Origin: Kribbella voronezhensis
GTDB lineage: Bacteria; Actinomycetota; Actinomycetes; Propionibacteriales; Kribbellaceae
Length of the DNA stretch: 64,000 bases
NCBI RefSeq assembly: GCF_004365175.1
Contig: NZ_SOCE01000001.1
Span: forward strand, 1,847,154 to 1,911,153
Reading direction: 5' to 3'
Positions 8,215 to 16,852 of the stretch are shown in pieces. The notes below the pieces were generated by a model. That model was not told the origin of the DNA. It searched no databases and worked only from the letters and a program-made list of their open reading frames with translations. Position 1 is the stretch's first letter; each line of letters starts with the position of its first letter. Both the position numbers and the translations under genes were made by a program.

Positions 8215-11200
8215 GGTCGGGCCACCGTCACGTTGTCGAGGTTGATTCCACCGCTGCCGTACAACACTTTGACCACGCGTTTCCCGGCGGTGAGGCTGGT
8301 GGTCAGCGTTGCCGTCCCCCAGGTGTCCCAGTTGCCTGTGCTCGGGAGATTGACCGAGCCGACAGACACGCCGTCGACCTGGATCGTGCGGGTCGCGGTG
8401 GTTGCCGCGCCGTTGGAGTAGCGGAGCTTGATCACGTGGCTGCCGGTGACATCGGCGTTCGTGTCGACCGACACGAGGTCACCCGACGTCTCGAAGCCGT
8501 CCACGAAACCCGTTCCCGTGTAGCCCGGGTGGTCGGTGTTCGTCGTCGTACCCGTGTTCGTGCCGAACTCGGCCTCGTAGCCGGCCTTGTCCACGCCGTT
8601 CAGTACTACGCTCCGCGCGCTGGCGCTCGACGCGGTCTTGACGAGCGTGAGCTGCTGGACCGGATCCCAGTACCAACCCTCGGTCGCGCTCTGCAGAGCG
8701 GCGAGAGTGGCGTGCGCGGTCATCGTCGTACCGTCCTTCGTCACGCTCGTCGGCTTCGACGAGGCGACCTGCAACGTGCTCTTGGTGGCCAGCGGTGGGA
8801 CGCTGACAGTGACCTGGTGACCGGCGAAGTTCTCGGTCGAGGTGACCGTGCGGGTCTGGTTCGCCGAGTCCTCGAAATACCCGTAGCTCGTCGTACCTGA
8901 CGGGTAGATCCGGAACGCGAGGTTCGTGTAGTTGTCGACGCTGTTGCCGATGTTGCCGCCCAGTTCGTAGTTCGCGTTCAGGTTGAGCGGGACGATCGCG
9001 CCGGCCTTGGCGTAGACGGGGATGGTGCCGGTGTCGGCGTTGTAGACCTTGGTCCCGGCGCCTTGGGCGCGGCCACCGTTCCAGAAGTCGTACCACTCCC
9101 CGGCCGGCAGGTAGACGTTCTTGCTGGTCGCACCCTGCGTGGTGATAGGGGCCACCAGCAACTGACGGCCGAACATGTACTGCTGGTCCTGCGCGGCCGC
9201 GGTCGCGTCGTTCGGGTAGGCGATGCTCATCGCCTGCATCATCGGAAGGCCTGTGGTGGAAGCGTTCTTGGCTTCCGTGTAGAGGTAGGGAATCAGGTTC
9301 ATCCGGGTGTTGGCGAACTTGCGGAACTTCGGCACCACGGTCGCGTCGCCCGAGCGTGCCTGCACGTTCCACGGCGTACGGGCTTCGGAGACCGCCGGGT
9401 TCGACTTCTCCGAGTGGTACTGCATGATCGGCGCGAAGGTCGCCTGCGCGGCCGCTCGGAGGTAGAGCTCGCTGCTCGGGAACGTCCCGGTGAAGCCCGC
9501 GAGATCCCACGACCAGAACGGGATGCCACTGGCCCCGGCGCTCTGGCCGGCCCGGACGGCCTGCTGGAAGGCGTCGAAGGTGGAGGACTGGTCACCGGCC
9601 CAGAAGATCGAGTTCGCCTGTGCGCCCGACGTACCGCCGCGGCTGAACAAGGTGCCCTGGGCACCCTTCTTGGTGGTGACGAAGTCGTTGTAGGCCCGGG
9701 TGTACTCGTTCGGGTAGCCGTTGTGCAGTTCGTCGCCCTTGCGGCCGGAGCCACTCGTCACGTTCCGGCCGAAGACCGCCTCGCTGCCGTCCGTCTTGAG
9801 GCCGTCGATGCCGATGTCGTCGAACAGGTACGACCGCTTGCTCATCCACCAGTTCGTCGCCGCGGTCTTCGTGAAGTCCGGCACCGTGCTGTTGCCGAAC
9901 CACTGCCCCGCCGGGATCCGATACGGGCCGCCGGCGCCATCGCCGAGAACGTAGCCCTGGGCAACGGCATAGTCGCGGTCGTTGATGTGCTGCTGCGGCG
10001 GCGTCGACGGGTTGGTGTCGAAGTCCTGTTTCAGGACCGGGATCTGCCAGAGCACCATCTTCACGCCCTGGTTGTGCGCGGCCGTCACCATCGCCTTCGG
10101 ATCGGTCCATTCGCCGCCGGCCGGGAAGGTCAGGTCGGCGTAGGTGAGCGCCTGGCTGCCCGGCTTCGGTGTGTACGTCGCGCCGTGCCACAGGTAGAAG
10201 GTGGCCTCGTCACTCCACTGCTCGAGCACCATCGCGGTGTGCGGGATCTGGTTGGACGTCATGTTGGCGAGTTCGGCGTTGACCTCCGCCTGGGTGTTCC
10301 ACTCGTTCGCGGAACCCCAGAGCCCGAACGACCACTTCGGCGGCAGCTTGGGCCGTGCGGTGGTCGCGGTGTACTGGTCGAGGATCTCGGCCCGCGTGCC
10401 GGTGAAGAAGTAGTAGTCGACGGTCGAGTTGAGCGCGCCGCCCGTGTCGACGGTGAAGCCCGCCATGTCGCTGAAGTGCGTGCCGAGGTTGAACACGGAG
10501 TACCGCGTGCTCGGGACGTAGATGCCGTAGCCTGCCGAGTTCGTCACGAATGGGACGCTGAGATAGGTGCGCGCGGTCGGGCCCTGGTCCTGGTACTGGT
10601 TGTAGACGTAGTTGCTGACGTCCTTGCCGCGCTGGTTCAACGCGTCGTACCGCTCGCCGAGGCCCTCGAAGCGCTCGGTGGTCGGGGACAGCCAATGGTC
10701 CTCGACCTTGGTGACCGTCGTACTGCCGTCACTGGCCCAACCGGTGTTGCGGAAGGTGGCCGGGTCGTACTGCCGGGCGATCAGCGTCGTACCGTCACCC
10801 TTGTAGACGGCCACCCGATAAGGCGACTTCTGGATCTTGAGGACCACCTTGGTGGTGGCGATCTGGAGGGTGCCGGCGCTGTCGGTCACCGTGTACGCCG
10901 AGGAGCCGGTGATGTTGAGGCCGCTCCCGGTCGGCGCGACCTGGACGTGGAACCGGTCGATCGCGGGGAACGCGAAGCGCACCTTCGGCGTGAAGCTGCC
11001 CGCGGTGTCGCCGGTCGTCACGTCGACGCTGGTACCGTTGTTGACGAAACCGGAGACGTTGCCCGTACCGGAGTACGACGTCACCGCGAACGAGAACGGA
11101 CCGGTGGTCTTCTGGTTCGCGCCGTCCACGTCGGCGTTCACCGTGTAGGTGATCTGGTCGCCGCGCGCGAACGTGCCGAGACCGACCTTCCAGTACGTGT

Positions 11201-11519
11201 TGTTACCACTGTTGTAGTCGAAGGACGCCCCGATCGGCGTCTGGTTCACGCCGTTCTTCGTCCAGGTGATCCAGACCGTTTGGCCGGGCGAGATCGGCCA
11301 CGTGGTGGCCTTGATCTGCACCGCCTCACCGGCCATCGGGTCGCGCGGCGCACGCTCGGTGGCGGTGGTGTTGTACAACTCGTCGGCGCCGTACGGCGCG
11401 TGGAAGACGCCGGTCAGCGTGCCGGCCCAGGCGGGGGCCGGTGTGAATTGGAAGATCAGCGCTGCGAGCACCAGGATCGCAGCGGTCCACCGCCTTCGCG
11501 GCGTGACGGCATGCCTCAT
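8211..11519 (-). CDS. ctsY: Secreted GH31 enzyme with CBM35, probable 3-alpha-isomaltosyltransferase (CNN-forming)
   Basis: A 1102-residue secreted GH31 enzyme: Sec signal (1-32), an N-terminal beta domain (about 35-150), the GH31 catalytic region with nucleophile Asp at about 577 (GLKTDGSEA) and acid/base Asp at about 643 (FWAGDQSST), and a C-terminal CBM35-like module (about 985-1100). It is a clear paralogue of the intracellular GH31 at 25983: shared blocks include GERYD-L-QRGK, EWNTQ, WSDE, VLWQIP, DG-KTDG-E, WDLAGF and PIMQYHSE. CNN-forming and CNN-degrading enzymes are known to share nearly the same active site, which favours the isomaltosyltransferase role. Its length is close to that recalled for CtsY of Sporosarcina. 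A GAGAGAAGTGAGG stretch precedes ATG 11519. Confidence 0.7.
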   Translation of the reverse strand: MRHAVTPRRRWTAAILVLAALIFQFTPAPAWAGTLTGVFHAPYGADELYNTTATERAPRDPMAGEAVQIKATTWPISPGQTVWITWTKNGVNQTPIGASFDYNSGNNTYWKVGLGTFARGDQITYTVNADVDGANQKTTGPFSFAVTSYSGTGNVSGFVNNGTSVDVTTGDTAGSFTPKVRFAFPAIDRFHVQVAPTGSGLNITGSSAYTVTDSAGTLQIATTKVVLKIQKSPYRVAVYKGDGTTLIARQYDPATFRNTGWASDGSTTVTKVEDHWLSPTTERFEGLGERYDALNQRGKDVSNYVYNQYQDQGPTARTYLSVPFVTNSAGYGIYVPSTRYSVFNLGTHFSDMAGFTVDTGGALNSTVDYYFFTGTRAEILDQYTATTARPKLPPKWSFGLWGSANEWNTQAEVNAELANMTSNQIPHTAMVLEQWSDEATFYLWHGATYTPKPGSQALTYADLTFPAGGEWTDPKAMVTAAHNQGVKMVLWQIPVLKQDFDTNPSTPPQQHINDRDYAVAQGYVLGDGAGGPYRIPAGQWFGNSTVPDFTKTAATNWWMSKRSYLFDDIGIDGLKTDGSEAVFGRNVTSGSGRKGDELHNGYPNEYTRAYNDFVTTKKGAQGTLFSRGGTSGAQANSIFWAGDQSSTFDAFQQAVRAGQSAGASGIPFWSWDLAGFTGTFPSSELYLRAAAQATFAPIMQYHSEKSNPAVSEARTPWNVQARSGDATVVPKFRKFANTRMNLIPYLYTEAKNASTTGLPMMQAMSIAYPNDATAAAQDQQYMFGRQLLVAPITTQGATSKNVYLPAGEWYDFWNGGRAQGAGTKVYNADTGTIPVYAKAGAIVPLNLNANYELGGNIGNSVDNYTNLAFRIYPSGTTSYGYFEDSANQTRTVTSTENFAGHQVTVSVPPLATKSTLQVASSKPTSVTKDGTTMTAHATLAALQSATEGWYWDPVQQLTLVKTASSASARSVVLNGVDKAGYEAEFGTNTGTTTNTDHPGYTGTGFVDGFETSGDLVSVDTNADVTGSHVIKLRYSNGAATTATRTIQVDGVSVGSVNLPSTGNWDTWGTATLTTSLTAGKRVVKVLYGSGGINLDNVTVARP

Positions 11520-11537
11520 CTACGGCCTCACTTCTCT

Positions 11538-11552
11538 CCGGTCGCCGACCGG
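11538..11552. promoter_or_regulatory. 15-bp palindrome before the secreted GH31 operon
   Basis: CCGGTCG and CGACCGG (7-bp perfect arms around one C) lie 19-33 bp upstream of ATG 11519. It could be an operator or a 5'-UTR stem-loop. No ROK-like TTAGT half site is present here. Confidence 0.35.
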
Positions 11553-11596
11553 ACGTGGGTGTGGTGTGTCACCGGCGGCTGGGCAAGCCGGCCGGG

Positions 11597-11691
11597 TGGA
11601 GTTGCTGGTCGCGCCGGCCTCGGGCGGGCCGGGCCGGGATGGGTGGAACTGCTGGGTCGCGCCGGCCTCGGGTGGGCCGGGTCGGGATGGG
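11597..11691. repeat. Two tandem imperfect 47/48-bp repeats
   Basis: Copy 1 (11597-11643) and copy 2 (11644-11691) match except for a few substitutions and one inserted G. They fill most of the space between the ROK gene and the secreted GH31 operon, both read leftward. No long open frame uses them on the coding strand. Confidence 0.8.
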
Positions 11692-11707
11692 TTGTCAGGG
11701 GCGGGTG

Positions 11708-12895
11708 TCAGCTCGCCGATCTGGCGGTGAGAGAGGGCCTGCCGGCCTCGTCCGGTCGCAGGTTCGGCTGGAACAGCTCGCCCAGGAAGAGACCCGCGGC
11801 GCCTTGCGCCCAGGCCTCGTCGTCCCAGTCGTCCACGACGATCTCCAGGTCGCGCTGGAGTCCGTCGAAGACAGTGCTGCGCACCGCGTCGTCGAAGCCG
11901 GGCAGGAACAGGTCTGCGGCGCGGGTCCCCTCCCCGGCGAGGACGATCAGCTTCGGATTGAGCAGATTCACCAGGTTGCCGACGGCCGTCCCCAGGGTGC
12001 GGCCGACTTGGTCGAAGATCGTTGTCGTCGTTTCGTCGCCCTGGCGGGCTTTGTCGATCGCTTCCTCGATGGTTGCCGTACCTGCCTGCGCGCAGATCGC
12101 CGGCTCACCGATCAGCGCTTCCAGGCACCCGCTGCCACCACAGTCACACAAGGGGCCGTCAGCAACGACTTTGGTATGGCCGAACTCGCCCGCGCCACCA
12201 CCGGCACCGCGGTACAGCCTGCCGTCCAGAACCATGCCGAGTCCGATACCGCGGCCGATACTGACCACCGCGACGTCGGACACACCCCGCCCGGCCCCGA
12301 ACCACTGCTCGTTGGCCACCAGGGTGTTGACGTCGTTGTCCACCACCACCGGCAGGCCGAGCTTCTTCTCCAGCAACGTCGCGAGCTCCACGTCGTGCCA
12401 GTCGGAGTACGTCCCGTGCCGGACCACCCCGCCGGCCCGGTCGATCACGCCGGCCACGCCGACGCCCACGCCGTACACGGATCTCTTGCCGGTGAGCTTG
12501 CGGACGACCCTGGCAACAGACCGTACGACGGTGCCGACGTCGTTCGTGGTGACGGTCTCGGTGGCCCGCTCGACGATCCCGGCATTGAGATCGGTCAGTA
12601 CCGCGATCACCCGGGTCTCGGTGAGCTTGATGCCGATCACGAACCCGGCATCGGCCTTGAGCCCGAGCAACACCGGCCGCCTACCGCCACCGGAACTCGC
12701 CGTCTCCCTCTCCTCGATCACCCCGCTACCGAGCAACTCCCCGACGATCTCGGACACGGTAGGCAGACTCAACCCGGTCCGCTTCGCCAACTCGGTCCGC
12801 GAAACCAACCCACCCCGGAGCTCACCGAGCACCAGCGAAGAGTTGATCTCCCGGATCAACTCCTTGCTCCCCACCCGCACCGGCTGCATCCCCAC
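11708..12895 (-). CDS. ROK-family transcriptional regulator of the secreted GH31 operon
   Basis: A 395-residue ROK repressor/kinase-like protein. The N-terminal winged helix (about 10-75) contains LVSRTELAKRTGLSLPTVSEIVGELL, followed by the ROK sugar-kinase fold with [22 protein letters not shown] and a zinc motif CDCGGSGCLEAL. ROK regulators bind a sugar or oligosaccharide and release DNA. The gene stands 188 bp upstream of the two secreted GH31 genes in the same direction, so it probably regulates them and itself. A promoter and the dyad CCTTACTAAGG lie just before the start. The effector is unknown; isomaltose, panose or CNN are reasonable guesses. Confidence 0.85.
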   Translation of the reverse strand: MGMQPVRVGSKELIREINSSLVLGELRGGLVSRTELAKRTGLSLPTVSEIVGELLGSGVIEERETASSGGGRRPVLLGLKADAGFVIGIKLTETRVIAVLTDLNAGIVERATETVTTNDVGTVVRSVARVVRKLTGKRSVYGVGVGVAGVIDRAGGVVRHGTYSDWHDVELATLLEKKLGLPVVVDNDVNTLVANEQWFGAGRGVSDVAVVSIGRGIGLGMVLDGRLYRGAGGGAGEFGHTKVVADGPLCDCGGSGCLEALIGEPAICAQAGTATIEEAIDKARQGDETTTTIFDQVGRTLGTAVGNLVNLLNPKLIVLAGEGTRAADLFLPGFDDAVRSTVFDGLQRDLEIVVDDWDDEAWAQGAAGLFLGELFQPNLRPDEAGRPSLTARSAS

Positions 12896-12896
12896 C

Positions 12897-12958
12897 CCTT
12901 ACTAAGGTCACCGAAGGAAGTCCCCCGGACGCTAACCCCGGCACCGCAGCCTGGTCAA
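12897..12958 (-). promoter_or_regulatory. Promoter and dyad of the first ROK gene
   Basis: On the minus strand, TTGACC (12958-12953) and TAGCGT (12934-12929) form a sigma-70-like promoter with an 18-bp spacer. Downstream, CCTTACTAAGG (12897-12907, 5-bp perfect arms) overlaps the ribosome-site region just before ATG 12895. It resembles the TTAG/CTAA half sites of ROK operators. Confidence 0.55.
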
Positions 12959-13098
12959 CACCTCACGCCCCAAACAAACGACCGACCCACTCGCCGACCT
13001 CCGCCCGACACTCAGCGCGCGATTGCCGGTGCTGCCTGGAGAGCCAATACTGAAACCGTCTCAGCAGTACTGCCGAGACGCGCCGGGGGAGGTCGACT

Positions 13099-13596
13099 TT
13101 GCACGTCGAAGTACTTGCTGGAGACGATTGGAAAATCCTCCAGGAGGTTCGACTGCGCGCCCTCAAGGACTCCCCAGCCGCATTCCTGGCGACAGGTGAA
13201 CCATCTTGGGGCGAGGCGGAATGGCGCACGTACTCTCGCGAAGGTGCCTGGATCGTCACTCGAAGCGGCGATCAGGTCATCGGCATCCTGCACTGCATCC
13301 GGGTCGACGACCGACCAACGGACGAACGACATCTCGAGTCGGTCTGGGTCGACCCAGACCACCGCAGAACCGGCGTACTGCGCACCATGCTTCAGTACCT
13401 AGCCGCTATCGAACCAGGCGTTCGCATATTGATGGCATGGATCCTCGACGGCAACGACGACGCCCGCGCGGCCTACGAACGACTAGGCTTCGAATCCACC
13501 GGCGAGCGCCAGCCTCTCACCAAACCTCGACTTTGCGTTGAGGAACGGTTGAGGCTGGATCGCCAGGCAGCAATCAGCGACTCGACCGATAGCTGA
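13099..13596 (+). CDS. GNAT-family N-acetyltransferase
   Basis: A 165-residue acetyl-CoA-dependent acyltransferase. The GNAT core is visible as LRALKDSPAAFLAT near the start, HLESVWVDPDHRRTGV (strand beta-4 and the acetyl-CoA loop, here R-RTGV) around residue 80, and NDDARAAYERLGFESTGE near the end. The start is TTG 13099 behind a strong GGGGGAGG at 13085-13092. The acceptor substrate cannot be told. Its 3' end overlaps the convergent glycosyltransferase-like gene by 124 bp, which is unusual; the last 30 residues lie outside the normal GNAT fold. Confidence 0.8.
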   Translation: MHVEVLAGDDWKILQEVRLRALKDSPAAFLATGEPSWGEAEWRTYSREGAWIVTRSGDQVIGILHCIRVDDRPTDERHLESVWVDPDHRRTGVLRTMLQYLAAIEPGVRILMAWILDGNDDARAAYERLGFESTGERQPLTKPRLCVEERLRLDRQAAISDSTDS

Positions 13597-14759
13597 CCGG
13601 CGTCGTAGCCGGCGGAATAGTAGGTCTTCAACTCAAGTTCGTTCATAGCCTCGCGTTCGGTGAGTACAGAGCCGAGACTCGGCATGAGCTCCTGCCAGCG
13701 AACTTCGTCTTCGCGCCAACCGTTGATGAAGTCGACGCAGAGCTCTGGCGTAACGAAGTTGTCCAGTTGCGTCGCGGCGCGGTGCAGCGATCTCCGCGCA
13801 TCAAGGATTTCATCTGAGTCCGTCGAATCGCTGATGTACGGCGCAGCTGAGAGGCGATTGCAAGTCTCTGAAATCATGGAACGGCGGTCCGCTATGAACA
13901 ACTTCCAATGATTGACGCTGGTCGCCGCCTTTAGTTGGTCCTTAAGATCCCAGCCAGGCGTACCACTGAACAGCGCGTAGAGCCCTTCGGCAAGGACATC
14001 ACCCCATTCCTCGCGGGCAGCCCGCTCCGGGTCGGCGTACGGCTGATACTCGTCCTGTCGGACATCGCCGATCTTGGGTAGCGAGCGTGCGGCCGCGTGC
14101 TGAGCGAAGAAGAACCAGTCCTCGTTGTAAATATCAGGAAAGAACGACAATGTCGGGTACTGCGTGTTGACGCCAAGTACCGCGCCGCTTACGAACACGT
14201 CCTGCGCTAGTCCGGCCAGGCGTCGCGCATGACATACCACCGAGTTGTCCGGGAAATACTTGCTGGCCATCGAGGCGACCGGGTGGCGGTCGAGTGAGCC
14301 GGCCAGCCGCCAAACATGGCGCGGTTGGAGTTGGTAGATGTCATCGTCGACGAAGAGGATCTTCTTCCATCCCCGCAGACGAGCCAGGACAAGTCCGATA
14401 TTGCGTTTGAGACTGAGATCGCTCCAACGATGGGCGCTGGCCTTCTGGAAGGTTTCTTCGGAGGTAACGTGGCGATGACCCGGCAACTGATAGCCGTCGG
14501 GCACGTCGATGACCAGAGCCCGCGCGCCAAACGTCTCCTCCACTCGTGCCGCGATCTTGTCTGCCTGCGCCTGCTTGCTACACAGCACCACCAACGGAAC
14601 TGACAGCTGGGCAGACAGCGAGATGAGGCGCTGCAACGATGGTCGCGAAGCCGGAACCACGATCGCGTCCAGACGACTGCTTGCCGGCGACACGGACACA
14701 GCCGGCACGTCTCGCAGAAGTGACGCGTGTGACGGCACATGGTGGGTCTTACTGCTCAC
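13473..14759 (-). CDS. GT-A glycosyltransferase-like protein coupled to an XRE-domain protein
   Basis: A 428-residue soluble protein with the signature of a GT-A/GT2-like nucleotide-sugar fold: DAIVVPASRPS then LVVLCSK in the first strand region, and FVDDDIY at about residues 137-142 as the metal-binding DxD motif. A later NEDWFFF segment resembles the ED catalytic motif. No membrane helix is evident. GTG 14759 overlaps the XRE gene stop as GTGA, arguing for coupling. In-frame ATG 14786 would lie inside that gene. The substrate is unknown. Base composition is visibly less GC-rich than in flanking genes, suggesting acquisition. I have not recognised a characterised homologue. Confidence 0.6.
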   Translation of the reverse strand: MSSKTHHVPSHASLLRDVPAVSVSPASSRLDAIVVPASRPSLQRLISLSAQLSVPLVVLCSKQAQADKIAARVEETFGARALVIDVPDGYQLPGHRHVTSEETFQKASAHRWSDLSLKRNIGLVLARLRGWKKILFVDDDIYQLQPRHVWRLAGSLDRHPVASMASKYFPDNSVVCHARRLAGLAQDVFVSGAVLGVNTQYPTLSFFPDIYNEDWFFFAQHAAARSLPKIGDVRQDEYQPYADPERAAREEWGDVLAEGLYALFSGTPGWDLKDQLKAATSVNHWKLFIADRRSMISETCNRLSAAPYISDSTDSDEILDARRSLHRAATQLDNFVTPELCVDFINGWREDEVRWQELMPSLGSVLTEREAMNELELKTYYSAGYDAGQLSVESLIAAWRSSLNRSSTQSRGLVRGWRSPVDSKPSRS

Positions 14760-15826
14760 TCGGCCGTCGCCTTCTTCGGAGACCATTCGTAGAGTCGGTT
14801 CGAGGCGATCTCCAAATCGGGTGAGAGCGCCTCGCCACCCACAACAGGTACTCGCATGAGCAAGGCGAATGAGCCGCCCGGAAAGTGTTCGGAGAGGAAG
14901 GCCTCGTTGCGCTCGCGGACATTGAGATCGGTAAGTACTCGCACGGACCCCAGCACTCCGCGACTGTGGATGCCGTTGCAAATGGTGACGGTTCGGCTGT
15001 GATTGAACGGATTACGCAGGCGTGCCAGGAGCGCGACATCCTCGACCAGCACCCGGCCATCTTCCGATTCTTCCCACAGCGGACGGAAGTCCCGGCCACC
15101 AGCTCCGCTGGATCTGAAGATCTCCCCTGAATCCAGGTCATCAACTTCAACCTGGGATACTGGCAACTCGCGGAATGTTTTTAGCAGCCGTCTCGTCAAC
15201 CCGTTCCAAGCGATGCCGCCGAGCACGACAACATGACCGGACAGGTGATCGGCCGTTATCTCCGAAGGTAACCAATGCCTCACGGTCAGATCGGGGTTGA
15301 CAGCGCGGATGTGCCCCCATAACTCGATCAAAGAGTCAAGGTCGGCGTACCGATACATCCTCGTGTAGTTGGGATCCTTGTCGTTCGCTAGTGGAGGCCA
15401 ATCCACACGCGGCGCCTCCGGGCAAATGATCGTGACCGGTCCGTCATCGAACTTCCACGTGGCCGAGCCGCTCAGCGAGGAACCGCGCGAACCACCCTGG
15501 GCTGCGTCGCGTAGTTCGAGGAGCTCCTTATGGAGGCCTTCAAAGCGCGTTTGCTCATGCGTTGAGAGTTCGTTCTCCTGCACGAGATGGGGAGGATCTG
15601 CGCTCGACCTATCCGTACAGAAGAACAACGCATATGAGTGGAGTCGCTCCGCCGGCGGCAGCTTCGGGGTGGTCAACGACTCCCACGAACTGATTGTTGC
15701 GACTGCTACCGGCTTCTCAGCGCTCAGGGCGTCCGCCAACATCGCCTGAGTCAGCCGCGGCTCATGCGATTCGCGGAGGTCACGGAGCTTGCCGGCAAGA
15801 CGGACAGCCTCGACTGAAGCAGCCAA
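14756..15826 (-). CDS. XRE-domain protein with unknown C-terminal Rossmann-like domain
   Basis: A 356-residue protein. An N-terminal helix-turn-helix (about 5-65: EAVRLAGKLRDLRE, LTQAMLADALS, VATISSWES) is followed by a linker with Gly/Ser. The C-terminal domain is of unknown function: VTIICPEAP, DPNYTRMYRYADLDSLIELWGHIRAVNP, then HVVVLGGIAWNGLTRRLL, where the GG after hydrophobic strands suggests a nucleotide-binding pocket. RTVTICNGIHSRGVLGSV completes it. I recall this layout from uncharacterised actinobacterial proteins. TTG 15826 is preferred because GGGAG lies five bases before it; no ATG fits well. It precedes the glycosyltransferase-like gene with a GTGA overlap. Confidence 0.55.
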   Translation of the reverse strand: MAASVEAVRLAGKLRDLRESHEPRLTQAMLADALSAEKPVAVATISSWESLTTPKLPPAERLHSYALFFCTDRSSADPPHLVQENELSTHEQTRFEGLHKELLELRDAAQGGSRGSSLSGSATWKFDDGPVTIICPEAPRVDWPPLANDKDPNYTRMYRYADLDSLIELWGHIRAVNPDLTVRHWLPSEITADHLSGHVVVLGGIAWNGLTRRLLKTFRELPVSQVEVDDLDSGEIFRSSGAGGRDFRPLWEESEDGRVLVEDVALLARLRNPFNHSRTVTICNGIHSRGVLGSVRVLTDLNVRERNEAFLSEHFPGGSFALLMRVPVVGGEALSPDLEIASNRLYEWSPKKATAE

Positions 15827-16320
15827 GATCACTCCCGGATTTGTTGCTACCCGCCACTGATGTGGTCGACACCGTACACCTTTTGTATACACCCGAAAAC
15901 ACCCAAAGCGACGTAGACAGGCGGACCACTTGACTCCAATGGGCCGAACCATCCCTCTAGTTGGGTGCAGTCCGTGAGGAGCGTCCAGCGCACAGTAGCG
16001 AACTTTCGGGAGCCGGTCCAACTCACGCTTGTATGCGCGCTCCGCTGTACCGATATCAACTGAATTCTACTGAACTATGTGTGAAGCTACGCGGCTTCGG
16101 GTATAGCCAGACATACCAGTAGCAGTAGTGAAGGAGACGACAGGACCCCACTCAGCCCATGCGAAGCGCTCATGGAGTCCTGCCCCGACTTTGTCGGTTC
16201 GTCGAACCGCAGCGGGCGCCCGATGAGCGACGCAACCGACGTGGCGAGTTGTCGAAGTCCAGCCCATGCCGATCTACCGCGGCATCGCTGGTCCTCCGTG
16301 CAAGTAGGAGGGTGACGATC
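15827..16320. other. Gene-free divergent region of the island
   Basis: No convincing coding frame. On the minus strand, near 15875-15895, two GTGTA half sites (GTGTATAC and GGTGTACG) occur as a direct repeat and could be the operator of the XRE-domain protein. The stretch 16050-16130 is A/T-rich with repeated ACTGAA. A ribosome-like AAGGAG at 16131-16136 has no start codon suitably placed. Confidence 0.4.
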
Positions 16321-16680
16321 TTGAAATCCACGGGCAGTAGCTCTCGCTCAGGCATCAGGATGTGGCTCCTGATGGCCTGCGATCTGATGGCAGTCGTCTA
16401 TATGCACACCTTCGGTCCCTGGCTGGACCAATCGTCGCGGCTCACATCGACGACCACCCTTGGCGGGCATCACCTGATCGTGATGATTTCCGCAAGCATC
16501 GGTTTCGGTATGCTCGCCGCTCTCGCGATCCTGACCGAAGGCTTCGAGAAGTCGGACGCCAAGCTGACCCTGGCCACGAACATCGCTTGCGTCGTCTCGG
16601 TGATCGCCTTGGCAGGGCTCATCGCCTTCGTTTTGGTTGCTCTCCTCAGTCGGTTGGTCTTTGGGAAGCTGCGGCCCTGA
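16321..16680 (+). CDS. Small membrane protein, three helices
   Basis: A 119-residue protein with three predicted membrane segments: WLLMACDLMAVVYMHTFG, then LIVMISASIGFGMLAALAIL, then IACVVSVIALAGLIAFVLVALL near the C-terminus. A short cytoplasmic tail ends in KLRP. I do not recognise a family. TTG 16321 is chosen because AGGAGG at 16306-16311 is at a good distance; GTG 16312 is directly adjacent to it and an ATG at 16159 has no ribosome site. It closes the less GC-rich island. Confidence 0.5.
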   Translation: MKSTGSSSRSGIRMWLLMACDLMAVVYMHTFGPWLDQSSRLTSTTTLGGHHLIVMISASIGFGMLAALAILTEGFEKSDAKLTLATNIACVVSVIALAGLIAFVLVALLSRLVFGKLRP

Positions 16681-16691
16681 AGCGTTTGCAG

Positions 16692-16724
16692 CGGCGGGTC
16701 TGTCCGGACTGAACAGGCCCGCCG
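16692..16724 (+). terminator. Hairpin after the small membrane protein
   Basis: CGGCGGG (16692-16698) pairs with CCCGCCG (16718-16724), extended by CTGT/ACAG inside with one mismatch. It is 12 bp after the stop codon. Confidence 0.5.
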
Positions 16725-16852
16725 ATGCCAGCGGGACGGACGATCCGGGGTGGGTGGGGTTGTCGTAACCTGGGCGCCTTCTGTGGCTCATGTGGGGGAA
16801 ACCTGGGGTCCTTACGGTGGGAGCTCATTGAGCCGCGTGAGGCGGTGAGCCG

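Noticed and set aside
9063-12905. A 1280-residue + strand open frame
   Set aside because: It runs antiparallel to the secreted GH31 and ROK genes, is dominated by Arg/Gly/Val/Pro low complexity and has no domain; a high-GC shadow frame.
11555-13402. A 615-residue + strand open frame
   Set aside because: Antisense to the ROK gene and running into the GNAT gene in another frame; no recognisable motif.
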